DNA from: Desulfovibrionaceae bacterium
GTDB lineage: Bacteria; Desulfobacterota; Desulfovibrionia; Desulfovibrionales; Desulfovibrionaceae
NCBI GenBank assembly: GCA_015709315.1
Contig: JACCQI010000022.1
Coordinates: 1 to 56,075, forward strand
Direction: 5' to 3'
DNA: 56,075 nt
Every line of letters begins with the position of its first letter. Within the stretch, counting starts at the first letter, position 1. Both the position numbers and the translations under genes were made by a program. Shown here in pieces: positions 8,402 through 18,050 of this stretch. The notes beneath the pieces are model-generated. The model saw only the letters and a list, made by a program, of their open reading frames with translations. It searched no databases and was not told the DNA's origin.

Positions 8402-8461
8402 ATCCCGCCCATAACTCCGGGTGAGCCGTGATGGCACGGCTTCCTTCATGGACTGCGGGAT
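8402..8461 (+). promoter_or_regulatory. Structured 5' leader of rpsB, candidate S2 autoregulatory RNA
   Basis: An outer 7-bp stem (ATCCCGC 8402-8408 with GCGGGAT 8455-8461) encloses a second perfect 7-bp hairpin (AGCCGTG 8424-8430 with CACGGCT 8435-8441, loop ATGG). The structure ends 24 nt before the rpsB ATG. Ribosomal protein S2 operons are known to use feedback through a leader RNA in several bacterial groups; assignment of this structure to that role is inference. Confidence 0.45.
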
Positions 8462-8485
8462 GGACGAAAAACCCAGGAGATCCTT

Positions 8486-9280
8486 ATGGCTTATGTTACC
8501 ATGAAGCAGATGCTGGAGACCGGCGTCCACTTCGGCCACCAGACCCGCCGCTGGAACCCCAAGATGCGCCCCTATATCTTCGGCGCGCGCAACGGCATTC
8601 ACATCATGGACCTGCAGCAGACCGTCAAGATGTTTGCCACGGCCCACGACTTCGTCGTCGACACCGTCGCCAAGGGCGGCAAGGTCCTGTTCATCGGCAC
8701 CAAGCGCCAAGCCCAGGAGGCCGTCAAGGCCGAGGCCGAGCGCGCGGGCATGTTCTACGTGACCCACCGCTGGATGGGCGGCACCCTGACCAACTTCCAG
8801 ACCATCAAAAAGTCCATCGACCGCCTCAAGACCCTTGAGCAGATGTTCGAGGACGGCTCCATTTCCAAGTACACCAAGAAGGAAGCCGTGGGCATGAACC
8901 GCGAGGTCAAAAAGCTGAACATGGCTCTCGGCGGCATCAAGGAGATGACCGAAGCCCCCAGGGTGGCCTTCGTCATCGACCCCAAGCGCGAGCAGATCGC
9001 CATCCTGGAATGCCGCAAGCTCGGCATCCCGGTCGTGGCCGTGGTCGACTCCAACTGCGACCCGGACCTGGTGGACTACATCATTCCCGGCAATGACGAC
9101 GCCATCCGCGCCATCAAGCTGTTCGCCACCCACATGGCCGACGCCTGCCTCGAAGGCGCCGCCATGCAGAAAGACTACGCCGCCAAGGCCGAAGCCGAGA
9201 AGGCCGAAGCCGCAAAGGCCGAGCCCGAAACCGAAGAGAAGGCCGAGGCGCCTGCCGAAGCCCCCGCTGAGGAGAAGTAA
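8486..9280 (+). CDS. rpsB: 30S ribosomal protein S2
   Basis: 264 residues. It begins [22 protein letters not shown], the classic S2 N-terminus, with [16 protein letters not shown] and [32 protein letters not shown] later. The last 40 residues form an Ala/Glu/Lys/Pro-rich acidic extension, commonly seen in this lineage. ATG is preceded by AGGAG. It is followed 3 nt later by tsf, the usual rpsB-tsf pair. Confidence 0.97.
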   Translation: MAYVTMKQMLETGVHFGHQTRRWNPKMRPYIFGARNGIHIMDLQQTVKMFATAHDFVVDTVAKGGKVLFIGTKRQAQEAVKAEAERAGMFYVTHRWMGGTLTNFQTIKKSIDRLKTLEQMFEDGSISKYTKKEAVGMNREVKKLNMALGGIKEMTEAPRVAFVIDPKREQIAILECRKLGIPVVAVVDSNCDPDLVDYIIPGNDDAIRAIKLFATHMADACLEGAAMQKDYAAKAEAEKAEAAKAEPETEEKAEAPAEAPAEEK

Positions 9281-9283
9281 GAC

Positions 9284-10093
9284 ATGGCTATTTCCGCTGC
9301 ACAAGTGAAAGCCCTGCGCGACAAGACCGGCGCAGGCATGATGGATTGCAAGAAGGCGCTGGTTGAATCCGGCGGCGACGAAGAAAAGGCCGTCATGTAC
9401 CTTCGCGAGAAGGGGCTGTCCAAGGCCGCCAAGAAGGCCGGACGCGCCACCAGCGAAGGCCTGGTCACCCCCTACGTTTCCGAGGACGGCAAGACCGCCG
9501 TCATCTCCGAGCTGCTCTGCGAAACCGACTTCGTGGCCAAGGGCGACGACTTCAAGGCGTTCGCCGCGGCCCTTTCCGAGAAGATCGCCGGCCTGGACGT
9601 GACCGCAGGCGCAGCCGAAGACCTGCCCGAGGACGTGGCCGACGTCACCGACCTCATCGCCAAGCTCGGCGAGAACATGGGCGTGGGCCGCTTCGCCAAG
9701 GTCGCCACCGACGGCGTGCTCGGCGTGTACATCCACACCAACAACAAGCTCGGCGTCATCGTCGAGCTGACGGGCGGCGGCGACGCCGACCTGGCCAAAG
9801 ACGTGGCCATGCACGTGGCCGCCATGAACCCGCAGTGCATCAGCTCGGACGAACTGCCCGCGGACGTCCTGGAAAAGGAAAAGGCCCTGTACATGAAGCA
9901 GGCCATGGACGAGGGCAAGCCCGAAAACATCGCCGAAAAGATCGTCATGGGCCGCCTGAACAAGTTCTATTCCGAAGTCTGCCTGATCGAACAGGCGTTC
10001 ATCAAGGAAGACAAGAAGAAGGTGAAGGACATCCTGGGCGGCGCGACCGTCGCCGGGTTCCACCGCCTGGCTCTCGGCGAAAAGGCCGAATAG
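9284..10093 (+). CDS. tsf: Translation elongation factor Ts
   Basis: Nucleotide exchange factor for EF-Tu. 269 residues. The N-terminal UBA-like domain carries the TGAGMMD exchange motif (residues 15-21), and the second signature appears as SELLCETDFVAKGDDF. Its start is 3 nt after rpsB with a GAGGAGAAG ribosome site inside the rpsB tail, so it is translated from the same transcript. It ends at a strong terminator, which separates this pair from pyrH. Confidence 0.97.
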   Translation: MAISAAQVKALRDKTGAGMMDCKKALVESGGDEEKAVMYLREKGLSKAAKKAGRATSEGLVTPYVSEDGKTAVISELLCETDFVAKGDDFKAFAAALSEKIAGLDVTAGAAEDLPEDVADVTDLIAKLGENMGVGRFAKVATDGVLGVYIHTNNKLGVIVELTGGGDADLAKDVAMHVAAMNPQCISSDELPADVLEKEKALYMKQAMDEGKPENIAEKIVMGRLNKFYSEVCLIEQAFIKEDKKKVKDILGGATVAGFHRLALGEKAE

Positions 10094-10114
10094 CCACTGA
10101 GACCGATATGAAGA

Positions 10115-10141
10115 AAACGGGCCGCACGGCCCGTTTTTTTT
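10115..10141 (+). terminator. Rho-independent terminator of rpsB-tsf
   Basis: A 9-bp stem AAACGGGCC (10115-10123) / GGCCCGTTT (10128-10136) with loop GCAC is followed by a T-run to 10141. Confidence 0.9.
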
Positions 10142-10286
10142 GGCCTCGGGCCGCCGCGGCGCACGTCCCGGTGAAACGGCTTTTTATCCGGCCGCTTCAC
10201 TCTGGTCTTTATCGGCGGCCTGAAATGTGATACCGCCTTTGGGCGGGATCGTTTTACCCACTACACAACGATACGCAGGGGAATGA

Positions 10287-11006
10287 ATGAGCACCACGCA
10301 GTACAAGCGCATCCTTTTGAAACTCAGCGGCGAAGCCCTGGCGGGCGACCAGCAGTTCGGCATTGAACCCGGGGCCATCGGCCAGTTCGCCAAGGAGATC
10401 GCCGAGGTCGCCGCAACCGGCCTCCAGATGGCCCTGGTCATCGGCGGCGGCAACATTTTTCGCGGCATGGCCGCCTCGGCCAAAGGCATGGACCGCGCCC
10501 AGGGCGACTACATGGGCATGCTGGCCACGGTCATGAACGCCCTCGCCGTCCAGGACGCGCTGGAAAAGAACGGCTGCGACACCCGCGTCATGACCGCCCT
10601 GTCCATGGCCGACGTGGCCGAGCCGTACATCCGCCGCAGGGCGCTCAGGCACATGGACAAGGGCCGCGTGGTCATCTGCGCCGCGGGCACCGGCAACCCC
10701 TACTTCACCACCGACTCGGCGGCCGCCCTGCGCGCGCTCGAACTCAAGTGCGACGCCATCTTCAAGGCCACCAAGGTGGACGGCGTGTATGACAAGGACC
10801 CCGCCAAGTACGACGACGCCGTGAAGTACGAGACCGTCACGTACATGGAGACCCTGGAAAAGCGGCTCGGCGTCATGGACTCCACCGCCATTTCCATGGC
10901 CAGGGACAACGACCTGCCGATCATCGTCTTCAACCTGCACAGGGAAGGCAACATCCGCAGGGCCGCCAACGGCGAAAACATAGGAACGACTGTCCAAGGA
11001 GAATAA
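10287..11006 (+). CDS. pyrH: Uridylate kinase (UMP kinase)
   Basis: Hexameric amino-acid-kinase-fold enzyme making UDP from UMP for nucleic acid and envelope synthesis. 239 residues. Motifs: LKLSGEAL at 11-18, [10 protein letters not shown] at 51-60, and [19 protein letters not shown] for nucleotide binding. The ATG at 10287 is preceded by AGGGG. It heads the run pyrH-frr-uppS-cdsA-dxr-rseP-tsaB, a widespread bacterial gene order, here separated from tsf by a terminator and about 145 bp of leader in which I see no convincing promoter hexamers. Confidence 0.96.
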   Translation: MSTTQYKRILLKLSGEALAGDQQFGIEPGAIGQFAKEIAEVAATGLQMALVIGGGNIFRGMAASAKGMDRAQGDYMGMLATVMNALAVQDALEKNGCDTRVMTALSMADVAEPYIRRRALRHMDKGRVVICAAGTGNPYFTTDSAAALRALELKCDAIFKATKVDGVYDKDPAKYDDAVKYETVTYMETLEKRLGVMDSTAISMARDNDLPIIVFNLHREGNIRRAANGENIGTTVQGE

Positions 11007-11007
11007 A

Positions 11008-11562
11008 ATGCAATCCCTACTCGACGACGGAAAAAAACGCATGTCCGGAGCCATCGCCGCCCTTGAAAAGGACTTTTCCAAGCTGCGGACGGGCCGCGCC
11101 ACCACCTCGCTGGTGGACTCCATCGTGGTGGACTACTACGGCACGCCCACGCCCATCAACCAGCTCGCCTCCGTGTCCGTGCCCGACTCCAAGACCATCA
11201 CCATCCAGCCTTGGGACAAGGGCGCGTTCGGCTCCGTGGAAAAGGCCATCATGTCCTCGGACCTCGGCCTGAACCCGGTCAACGACGGCAAGATCATCCG
11301 CATCTCCATCCCGCCCCTGACCGAGGAACGCCGCAGGGACCTGGTCAAGGTGGCCAAGAAGTACACCGAGGAGTGCAAGATCGCCATCCGCAACGTGCGC
11401 CGCGACCTCAACGACTCGCTGAAGTCCATGGAAAAGGACAAGGATATCTCCGAGGACGAAAAGAAGAAGGGCGAGGCCGACGTGCAGAAGCTGACCGACG
11501 ACTTCGTCAAGAAGTCCGACAGCGTGCTGGCGGAAAAAGAGAAGGAAATCCTCGAAATCTAG
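11008..11562 (+). CDS. frr: Ribosome recycling factor
   Basis: 184 residues, normal for RRF. It splits post-termination ribosomes together with EF-G. Recognisable segments are [20 protein letters not shown] near residues 28-47, [16 protein letters not shown], and the Lys/Glu-rich coiled-coil C-terminal arm ([20 protein letters not shown]). AAGGAG is well placed before ATG, which begins 1 nt after the pyrH stop. An EF-G-like protein is also encoded in this window at 3545, but not in this operon. Confidence 0.97.
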   Translation: MQSLLDDGKKRMSGAIAALEKDFSKLRTGRATTSLVDSIVVDYYGTPTPINQLASVSVPDSKTITIQPWDKGAFGSVEKAIMSSDLGLNPVNDGKIIRISIPPLTEERRRDLVKVAKKYTEECKIAIRNVRRDLNDSLKSMEKDKDISEDEKKKGEADVQKLTDDFVKKSDSVLAEKEKEILEI

Positions 11563-11574
11563 CGGGGCCGGTCT

Positions 11575-12291
11575 TTGTCGAACACGAATATTCCCACCCA
11601 CATCGCCATCATCATGGACGGCAACGGCAGGTGGGCCAAACAGCGCGGGCTGAAGCGGACTGACGGCCACCGGGCCGGCACCGAGGCGGCCCGCGCCGTG
11701 GTCACGCGCTGCCGCGAGCTGGGCGTCAAACACCTCACGCTGTACACCTTTTCCAAGGAAAACTGGACGCGGCCCAAGGACGAGGTCAAAACCCTTTTCG
11801 ATCTGCTGATCTCATTCCTCAAACGCGAGGAGAAGTCGCTCAAGGAGCAGGGCATCCGCCTCAAGGTCCTGGGCGATATCGACGGCATGCCGCTCGCCGT
11901 GCGCCAGGTGCTCAGGCACGTCATCCGCCAGACCGAACGATGCACGGACATGACGCTGAACCTGGCGCTCAACTACTCGGGCCGGGACGAGATACTGCGC
12001 GCGACGCGCGCGCTGGCCGCCAGGGGCACGTCCCCGGAGGAAATCACCGAAGAAGCCTTTGCCGCCGAACTCTGGACCGCCGGACAGCCGGACCCGGACC
12101 TGATCATCCGCACCAGCGGCGAGTTGCGGCTGTCCAACTACCTGCTCTTTCAGTGCGCCTATTCCGAATTCTACTTCACGGACGTGTACTGGCCCGACTT
12201 CACCCCCGACGAACTGGAAAAGGCCATCCGCTCCCTGGGCCAGAGGGAACGCCGTTTCGGCAAGACGGGCGAGCAGGTGGCCGAGGGCTGA
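11575..12291 (+). CDS. uppS: Isoprenyl transferase (undecaprenyl diphosphate synthase)
   Basis: cis-Prenyltransferase making the C55 lipid carrier for peptidoglycan and glycans. 238 residues. The signature IIMDGNGRWAKQRG (catalytic Asp at residue 15), LTLYTFSKENWTRP, and the C-terminal DLIIRTSGELRLSNYLLFQ and YSEFYFTDVYWPDF are all intact. The best start is a TTG at 11575, 12 nt after frr, with only a GCGGGG-like ribosome site; translation may depend on coupling to frr. Third gene of the run. Confidence 0.95.
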   Translation: MSNTNIPTHIAIIMDGNGRWAKQRGLKRTDGHRAGTEAARAVVTRCRELGVKHLTLYTFSKENWTRPKDEVKTLFDLLISFLKREEKSLKEQGIRLKVLGDIDGMPLAVRQVLRHVIRQTERCTDMTLNLALNYSGRDEILRATRALAARGTSPEEITEEAFAAELWTAGQPDPDLIIRTSGELRLSNYLLFQCAYSEFYFTDVYWPDFTPDELEKAIRSLGQRERRFGKTGEQVAEG

Positions 12292-12402
12292 TCCCATGCC
12301 GAGTTCCCCAGCCTTCCGCATGTTGCCCCCGACACCTAATTAGCGTACACCAGAAAAAACGCACGACGGGTGCGTGATCATAGGTAACCGCTGGAATCAC
12401 AT

Positions 12403-13212
12403 ATGGAAATCTCCCCGCACAAACAACGGATCACCACCGGCATCGCACTGGCGGCCCTCCCCACTCTCGCCCTGATCTTCCAAGGATGGGTGCTCTTCGC
12501 GGTTCTTGCCCTCTTCTGCGTCCTGACCCTGTGGGAATTCTACTCCATGTTCCGCCCGGTGCGGCACATGGCCGCCTTCAAGTCGCTGGGCGCGGCCTTC
12601 ACCTTCCTGCTGCTCGGCGCGTTCACCACCGGCGACGCGCGCTACCCGAGCGCCATCCTGCTGGCCGCCTTCTGGGCCTCGGGGTTCATCTTCCTGGCCC
12701 GCTACAACAAGGACATCACGGCCTCCTACCGGCACGCCGCCATCTTTCTGGTAGGGCTCATATACATCCCCATGAACCTCCACTTCTTCCTGTCCATGAG
12801 CAGGCCGGAAATGATCCTGGTCATCGGCGCGGCGGTCGTGTCCGACACGGCGGCCTTCTACGCCGGAAGCCTGTGGGGCGAAAAGAAGATCTGGCCGCGC
12901 ATCAGCCCCAAGAAATCCTGGGCCGGGTCCCTGGGCGGACTGGCGGCCTGCACGGCGGCCGTCACCATATACGGCATGGTGTTGGGCCTGCCCGAGGTGG
13001 CCTTCTGGAAATGGCTCCTGCTCGGCTGCCTGCTCAACGTGGCCGCCCAGATGGGCGATTTCATGGAATCCGCCATCAAGCGGTCCCTGAACATCAAGGA
13101 CTCCGGCTCCATCCTGCCGGGCCACGGCGGCATGCTCGACCGCGTGGACTCCATGCTGTTGGTCACGCCCGCCTACGCGCTGACGGCCATGGCTCATCCC
13201 TTCTTCAGCTAG
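12403..13212 (+). CDS. cdsA: Phosphatidate cytidylyltransferase
   Basis: Integral membrane enzyme forming CDP-diacylglycerol from phosphatidic acid and CTP. 269 residues with about seven hydrophobic segments. The family signature is at the C-terminus: SGSILPGHGGMLDRVDSM, about residues 233-250. Also present are SDTAAFYAGSLWG and ISPKKSWAGSLGG. The 111-bp gap from uppS contains a short inverted repeat around GCACGACGGGTGC but no clear promoter. It acts downstream of PlsC, encoded at 1806. Confidence 0.94.
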   Translation: MEISPHKQRITTGIALAALPTLALIFQGWVLFAVLALFCVLTLWEFYSMFRPVRHMAAFKSLGAAFTFLLLGAFTTGDARYPSAILLAAFWASGFIFLARYNKDITASYRHAAIFLVGLIYIPMNLHFFLSMSRPEMILVIGAAVVSDTAAFYAGSLWGEKKIWPRISPKKSWAGSLGGLAACTAAVTIYGMVLGLPEVAFWKWLLLGCLLNVAAQMGDFMESAIKRSLNIKDSGSILPGHGGMLDRVDSMLLVTPAYALTAMAHPFFS

Positions 13213-13228
13213 AAGGCACGGAACGGTC

Positions 13229-14431
13229 GTGAAGACATACATCTCGCCCTGGCCCGAAACCGCATCCCTGCCGGGTTTTCCGCGCGCCCTGTCCATCCTC
13301 GGGGCCACCGGCTCCATCGGCGACTCCGCCTTCAAGGTCATCCGCAAGCACCCGGACCTGTTCACGGTCACGGCCCTGGCCGGTGGCCGCAACGGCAAAA
13401 AGCTGGCCCGGCTGTGCGCCGAGTTCCGGCCCGGATTCGCCTGCGTGCTCGACGACGGCGCGCGCAAGGAATTTCTCGACAACCTGCCCGCAGGCTACGC
13501 ACCGGAAGTCCTGGTCGGCCCGGAAGGCTACGCCCGGCTGGCCGCGCTTCCCCAGGCGGACATGGTGCTTTCGGCCATCGTGGGCGCGGCCGGGTTCGAG
13601 CCGACCCTGGCCGCCGCCGAAGCGGGCAAGATGATCTGCCTGGCCAACAAGGAATCCCTGGTCCTGGGCGGCCACCTCATCCGGCGGGCCTGCGCCGGGT
13701 CCGGGGCCGTCATCATGCCCGTGGACTCCGAGCACAACGCCCTGTTCCAGGGGCTGTGCGGCCACGGGGACGACGGCGAACTGAAACGCCTCATCCTGAC
13801 CGCCTCGGGCGGCCCATTTCGGGGCCGGGACCGGCAGTTTCTCGAATCCGTCACCCGCGAACAGGCGCTCAACCACCCCAACTGGAGCATGGGGGCCAAG
13901 ATTTCCGTCGACTCCGCCACCCTGATGAACAAGGGGCTGGAGCTGATCGAGGCCTGCCACCTGTACGGCCTGTCCCCCCATTTGGTGGACGTGGTGGTCC
14001 ATCCGCAGTCCATCGTCCATTCCCTGGTGGAATACGTGGACGGCTCGCAACTGGCCCACCTCGGCATGCCCGACATGCAGGTGCCCATCGCCTTCTGCAT
14101 GAGCTACCCGGCCCGCGTGGCCGTGGACGTGCCCCAGCTCAACCTGGCCGACGTGGGCAGCCTGACCTTCGAGAAACCGAACCTGGACGCCTTCCCCTGC
14201 CTGCGGCTGGCGCAGGAGGCGTTCGCCGCCGGGCCGAGCCACCCCACGGTGCTCAACGCCGTCAACGAGGTGGCCGTGGCCGCCTTCCTGAACGGGAAAA
14301 TCCGCTTCACGGACATCCCGGCCATGATCGAAGTTGCCCTGGGCCGCCACCGGGAGGCGGACGTGTCCACGCCCGAGGCCGTGCTGGCCCTGGACGCGCA
14401 ATCGCGCCGGGAAGCCGAAACCATGCCCTAG
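13229..14431 (+). CDS. dxr: 1-deoxy-D-xylulose 5-phosphate reductoisomerase
   Basis: Second enzyme of the methylerythritol phosphate pathway; NADPH- and metal-dependent. 400 residues starting at GTG 16 nt after cdsA. The NADPH-binding GATGSIG is at 25-31. Also seen are ANKESLVLGGHLIRRA, metal-binding PVDSEHNALFQ, and the catalytic loop region with NHPNWSMGAKISVDSATLMNKGLE. Supplies isoprenoid units for UppS and for the menaquinone side chain. Confidence 0.96.
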   Translation: MKTYISPWPETASLPGFPRALSILGATGSIGDSAFKVIRKHPDLFTVTALAGGRNGKKLARLCAEFRPGFACVLDDGARKEFLDNLPAGYAPEVLVGPEGYARLAALPQADMVLSAIVGAAGFEPTLAAAEAGKMICLANKESLVLGGHLIRRACAGSGAVIMPVDSEHNALFQGLCGHGDDGELKRLILTASGGPFRGRDRQFLESVTREQALNHPNWSMGAKISVDSATLMNKGLELIEACHLYGLSPHLVDVVVHPQSIVHSLVEYVDGSQLAHLGMPDMQVPIAFCMSYPARVAVDVPQLNLADVGSLTFEKPNLDAFPCLRLAQEAFAAGPSHPTVLNAVNEVAVAAFLNGKIRFTDIPAMIEVALGRHREADVSTPEAVLALDAQSRREAETMP

Positions 14432-14498
14432 CCAAAGCGCCGGGAGTGTTTATACTGTTCCGAGCCGCCGTCCCAAACAGGCGGCCCGAGAGGAAACC

Positions 14499-15557
14499 AT
14501 GATCACAAGCATCGTCGCCATCGTCGTCGTACTCGGCGGACTCATCTTCTTCCACGAACTGGGACACTTCCTGGTCGCCCGCCTGTTCGGCATGGGCGTC
14601 AAGGCGTTTTCCCTGGGCTTCGGCCCGCGGCTGGCCGGATTCACCTCCGGCCGGACGGACTACAAGCTCTCCCTGATCCCCCTGGGCGGCTACGTGGCCC
14701 TGGCCGGAGAACAAGGCGAGGAGGAAACGGACTTCCCCCGGGACCAGCTCTTCGCCAACCGACCGGCCTGGCAGCGCCTGTGCGTGGTGGCCGCCGGTCC
14801 CCTCTTCAATTTCCTGCTGGCCTTCATCATCTACTGGTTCCTGGTCCTGAGCCAGGGACAGGCCGTGATCCTGCCCGTGGTGGGCGGGGTGCTGCCCGAT
14901 TCCCCGGCCGCGGCCGCCGGATTCGCCAAAGGCGACCTGGTCACGGCCATAGACGGCGTGCCCATCGACTCCTGGACCAACATGGTGGACACCATCCGGG
15001 CGGCGGAAGGCCGCGCCCTTTCCATGACCGTGGACCGGGACGGCACGCCCCTGACCCTGTCCGTGACGCCCAAGATCAATTCCTACACCAATCTGTTCGG
15101 GGAGACCGTGACCGTGCCCATGGTGGGCATCAACCAGTCGGGCGAAGTCCGCTACGAATCCGTCGAGGGCGTCGGCTTCACCACCGCCCTCTCCCACACC
15201 TGGAACGTATCCGCCATGGTGGTCAAAGGATTTCTTTCCATCATCGAACGCCTCATCCCGGTGGAGAACGTGGGCGGCCCGATCATGCTCGCCCAGATGG
15301 TCAGCGACTCGGCAGCGTCCGGCATCTTCTCCCTGTTGAGCATGATGGCCATCATCTCCATCAACCTGGCCATCATCAACCTGCTGCCCATCCCGGTGCT
15401 GGACGGCGGACACATCCTGTTCTTCTGCCTGGAAATCGTCTTCCGCCGCCCCCTGAACGAGAGATGGAAGGCCCGCGCCATGCGCGTGGGGCTGCTCATC
15501 CTGCTCCTGCTCATGAGCCTGGCCATCTTCAACGACGTGCGCCGTCTGCTGTCCTAG
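14499..15557 (+). CDS. rseP: Site-2 intramembrane zinc metalloprotease, RseP/RasP family
   Basis: Intramembrane protease that cleaves anti-sigma factors or signal-peptide remnants. I start it at the ATG 14499, which is preceded by GAGAGGAAA and opens directly into the first membrane helix; this gives 352 residues. The zinc motif HELGH is at 19-23 and the second catalytic motif LDGG at 301-304. A single PDZ domain lies between, about residues 105-190 (GVLPDSPAAAAGFAKGDLV), whereas E. coli RseP has two. The frame is open further upstream, but that part overlaps dxr and is not needed. Confidence 0.94.
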   Translation: MITSIVAIVVVLGGLIFFHELGHFLVARLFGMGVKAFSLGFGPRLAGFTSGRTDYKLSLIPLGGYVALAGEQGEEETDFPRDQLFANRPAWQRLCVVAAGPLFNFLLAFIIYWFLVLSQGQAVILPVVGGVLPDSPAAAAGFAKGDLVTAIDGVPIDSWTNMVDTIRAAEGRALSMTVDRDGTPLTLSVTPKINSYTNLFGETVTVPMVGINQSGEVRYESVEGVGFTTALSHTWNVSAMVVKGFLSIIERLIPVENVGGPIMLAQMVSDSAASGIFSLLSMMAIISINLAIINLLPIPVLDGGHILFFCLEIVFRRPLNERWKARAMRVGLLILLLLMSLAIFNDVRRLLS

Positions 15558-15567
15558 GAACCCGATC

Positions 15568-16356
15568 ATGGCCATCCCCAAGACACGCCCGGTAAAAGAC
15601 CTCCTGCTCGCCATGGCGGGCGCGGAGGAGCGGCTGCAACTGGTCCTGGGCCAGCCCGGCCCGGACGGCTGCACCCTGCTCGCCTCGCGCCAGTGGACCG
15701 TGCCCGGCCAGTCGGTCCGGTTTCTGGTCCCCGGCCTCCATGCCGTGCTGGACGAGTTCGGCGTAGACGCCACGGTCATCGACCGCATCGCCTGCGTGCG
15801 CGGACCGGGCAGCTTCACCGGGCTGCGCCTGGTGCTGGCCGCCGCCGAAGGCCTGGCCGCCGGGCTGGGCGTCCCCCTGGCCGGGATCGACCACCTGCCC
15901 TTGCTGGCCGCCGGTCCCGCACCGCTGGCAAGCTCGCCGCTGCACGTGCTGACGTACGCCCGGCGCGGCCTGATCTACGCCCAGTCCTTTGACGCGCCCT
16001 CGCTCAAGGAAATCGCGCCCCTGGCCTCCCTCGGCCTGGACGAGGCCGCCGAACGGATCACGACCCTCGGCGACACCGGCCTGCTCCTGGGGTCCGGCCT
16101 GCGGAAGAACCAGGCGTTCTTCGCGGACCTGGCCGCCGCCAATCCGGGCCTTGTCCTCCTCGACGAAACCTGGGACGTCCCCTCGCCCGACCTGCTGCTC
16201 AAGGCGGCAACCAAAGCCGCGTTCGCCCGCGAATCCATCGACCCCATCTACGTCCGCCCGTCCGACGCCGAGGACAACCTGGAATCCATCGCCCGCAAGC
16301 GGGGGCTGGACCCGGCCGAAGCCCGCAGGCGGCTCGACGAACTGCGCGACAAGTAG
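15568..16356 (+). CDS. tsaB: tRNA threonylcarbamoyladenosine biosynthesis protein TsaB
   Basis: Inactive ASKHA-fold partner of TsaD in making t6A37 of tRNA. 262 residues. The diagnostic GPGSFTGLR is at 79-87 (ACVRGPGSFTGLRLVLAAAEGLA), followed by the family's pattern GVPLAGIDHLPLLA. The N-terminal half is well conserved; the C-terminal half (about 160-262) is divergent, as usual. It starts 10 nt after rseP and is probably the last essential gene of the operon. Confidence 0.88.
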   Translation: MAIPKTRPVKDLLLAMAGAEERLQLVLGQPGPDGCTLLASRQWTVPGQSVRFLVPGLHAVLDEFGVDATVIDRIACVRGPGSFTGLRLVLAAAEGLAAGLGVPLAGIDHLPLLAAGPAPLASSPLHVLTYARRGLIYAQSFDAPSLKEIAPLASLGLDEAAERITTLGDTGLLLGSGLRKNQAFFADLAAANPGLVLLDETWDVPSPDLLLKAATKAAFARESIDPIYVRPSDAEDNLESIARKRGLDPAEARRRLDELRDK

Positions 16357-16371
16357 CCGCCCGGAAACGCC

Positions 16372-17952
16372 ATGCGGATCAGCCCCATTCTCCTCGAAGT
16401 CTTCAAGAACCGTTTTTCATCCATTGCCGAGGAGATGGGCGTCACCCTGACCCACACCGCCTTTTCGCCCAACATCAAGGAGCGGCGCGACCTGTCCTGC
16501 GCCGTGTTCGACGAGGCCGGCGACATGATCGCCCAGGCCGCGCACATCCCGGTCCACCTGGGGTCCATGCCCCTGTCCGTGAAGTCCACCATGGAGGCCA
16601 TGGGACAGGACGGCGGATTTTGCCCCGGCGACATGGTCATGCTCAACGACCCGTTCAAGGGCGGCACCCACCTGCCCGACATCACCATCGTGGCTCCGGT
16701 CTTCGCCCAAGGGGCGGACCGGCCCGCCTTCTTCGTGGCCAACCGCGCCCACCACGCGGACGTGGGCGGCATGGCCGCCGGGTCCATGCCCCTGTCCACC
16801 TCGATTTTCCAGGAAGGGCTGATCATCCCGCCGGTGCGCGTGGTCCGCGAGGGCGAGACCGACCGTGAACTCATGCGGCTCATCCTGAACAACGTGCGCA
16901 CCCCGCAGGAACGCGAGGGCGACTTCGCGGCCCAGTTCATGGCCAACGTCACCGGGGTCCGGCGCATGGCCGAATGCATCGGCAAATACGGCCTGGACGC
17001 CTGCGCCGCCTATGCCAGGGCGCTCATGGACTACTCCGAGCGCATCACCCGGCGGGCTGTGGGGGACATCCCGGACGGCGAATATTCTCACGAGGATTTC
17101 ATGGACGGGGACGGCATGGGCGCCGAGGACATTCCGATCCGCCTGGTCCTGACCGTGTCCGGGGACAGCGCCCGGCTCGACTTCTCCGGCTCCGGCGACC
17201 AGGTCCAAGGCTCGATCAACGCGGTCCGGTCCATCACCTTGTCCGCCGTGCTCTACGTGTTCCGCGCCCTGGCCGGGCGCGACATCCCCGCCAACGCGGG
17301 CTGCATGCGGCCGCTCACGGTCGTCACCCGGCCCGGCTCCATCCTGGACGCCCAGTTCCCGGCGGCCGTGGCGGGCGGCAACGTGGAGACCTCCCAGCGC
17401 ACCGTGGACGTCATCCTCGGCGCCCTGTCCAAGGCCATGCCCGACCGCATGCCCGCGTCCAGCCAGGGAACCATGAACAACCTGACCATCGGCGGGCAGG
17501 CGGACAACAAGCCCTTTGCCTACTACGAGACCCTGGCGGGCGGCATGGGAGCCACCCCGGCCGGGCCCGGCGAATCAGCGGTCCACTCCCACATGACCAA
17601 CACCCTGAACACGCCCGTGGAGGCCCTGGAATACGCCTACCCCATCCGGGTGCGGGAATACTCCATCCGGCGCGACACCGGCGGCGCGGGCCGCTTCAGG
17701 GGCGGCGACGGCATGGTCAGGGACATCGAGCTGTTGGCCGACGGCGACGTCACGGTCCTGTCCGAACGGCGGAAGCGGGGCGCGCCCGGCGCGGCCGGGG
17801 GCGGACCGGGCAGGCCGGGCCGCAACGTCCTGGTCGGCCCGGACGGTCCCGAAGACCTGCCCGGCAAATTCCACCGCAGGGTGGCCAAGGGCGGCCGCAT
17901 CCGCATCGAAACGCCCGGCGGCGGCGGTTTCGGCGATCCCGAAGACGCCTAG
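16372..17952 (+). CDS. Hydantoinase B / oxoprolinase-type subunit, without a HyuA partner here
   Basis: 526 residues of the HyuB family. N-terminal SSIAEEMGVTLTHTAFSPNI, LNDPFKGGTHLPDI, then RAHHADVGG, and the terminal glycine-rich hallmark RIETPGGGGFGDPE. HyuB proteins normally work with an ATP-binding HyuA in 5-oxoproline, hydantoin or acetophenone-type carboxylation/hydrolysis. No HyuA is encoded in this window. It sits 15 nt downstream of tsaB in the housekeeping operon. The substrate cannot be told from sequence. Confidence 0.88.
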   Translation: MRISPILLEVFKNRFSSIAEEMGVTLTHTAFSPNIKERRDLSCAVFDEAGDMIAQAAHIPVHLGSMPLSVKSTMEAMGQDGGFCPGDMVMLNDPFKGGTHLPDITIVAPVFAQGADRPAFFVANRAHHADVGGMAAGSMPLSTSIFQEGLIIPPVRVVREGETDRELMRLILNNVRTPQEREGDFAAQFMANVTGVRRMAECIGKYGLDACAAYARALMDYSERITRRAVGDIPDGEYSHEDFMDGDGMGAEDIPIRLVLTVSGDSARLDFSGSGDQVQGSINAVRSITLSAVLYVFRALAGRDIPANAGCMRPLTVVTRPGSILDAQFPAAVAGGNVETSQRTVDVILGALSKAMPDRMPASSQGTMNNLTIGGQADNKPFAYYETLAGGMGATPAGPGESAVHSHMTNTLNTPVEALEYAYPIRVREYSIRRDTGGAGRFRGGDGMVRDIELLADGDVTVLSERRKRGAPGAAGGGPGRPGRNVLVGPDGPEDLPGKFHRRVAKGGRIRIETPGGGGFGDPEDA

Positions 17953-18050
17953 CTCCCGCCCATCTCCCCGGTTCGCCGCGCCACAGCCTCCATTTCGCCG
18001 CCTCCGGTCTTGCCCAATAATCCGTGCAGACTCCGGCAAAAACATTGGCA

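Noticed and set aside
8251-8424. A 57-codon frame starting MAQGKSRAEAYQAYARG before rpsB
   Set aside because: It runs through the terminator hairpin and the rpsB promoter region. GGAAGG upstream is suggestive, but the later codons look like non-coding sequence.
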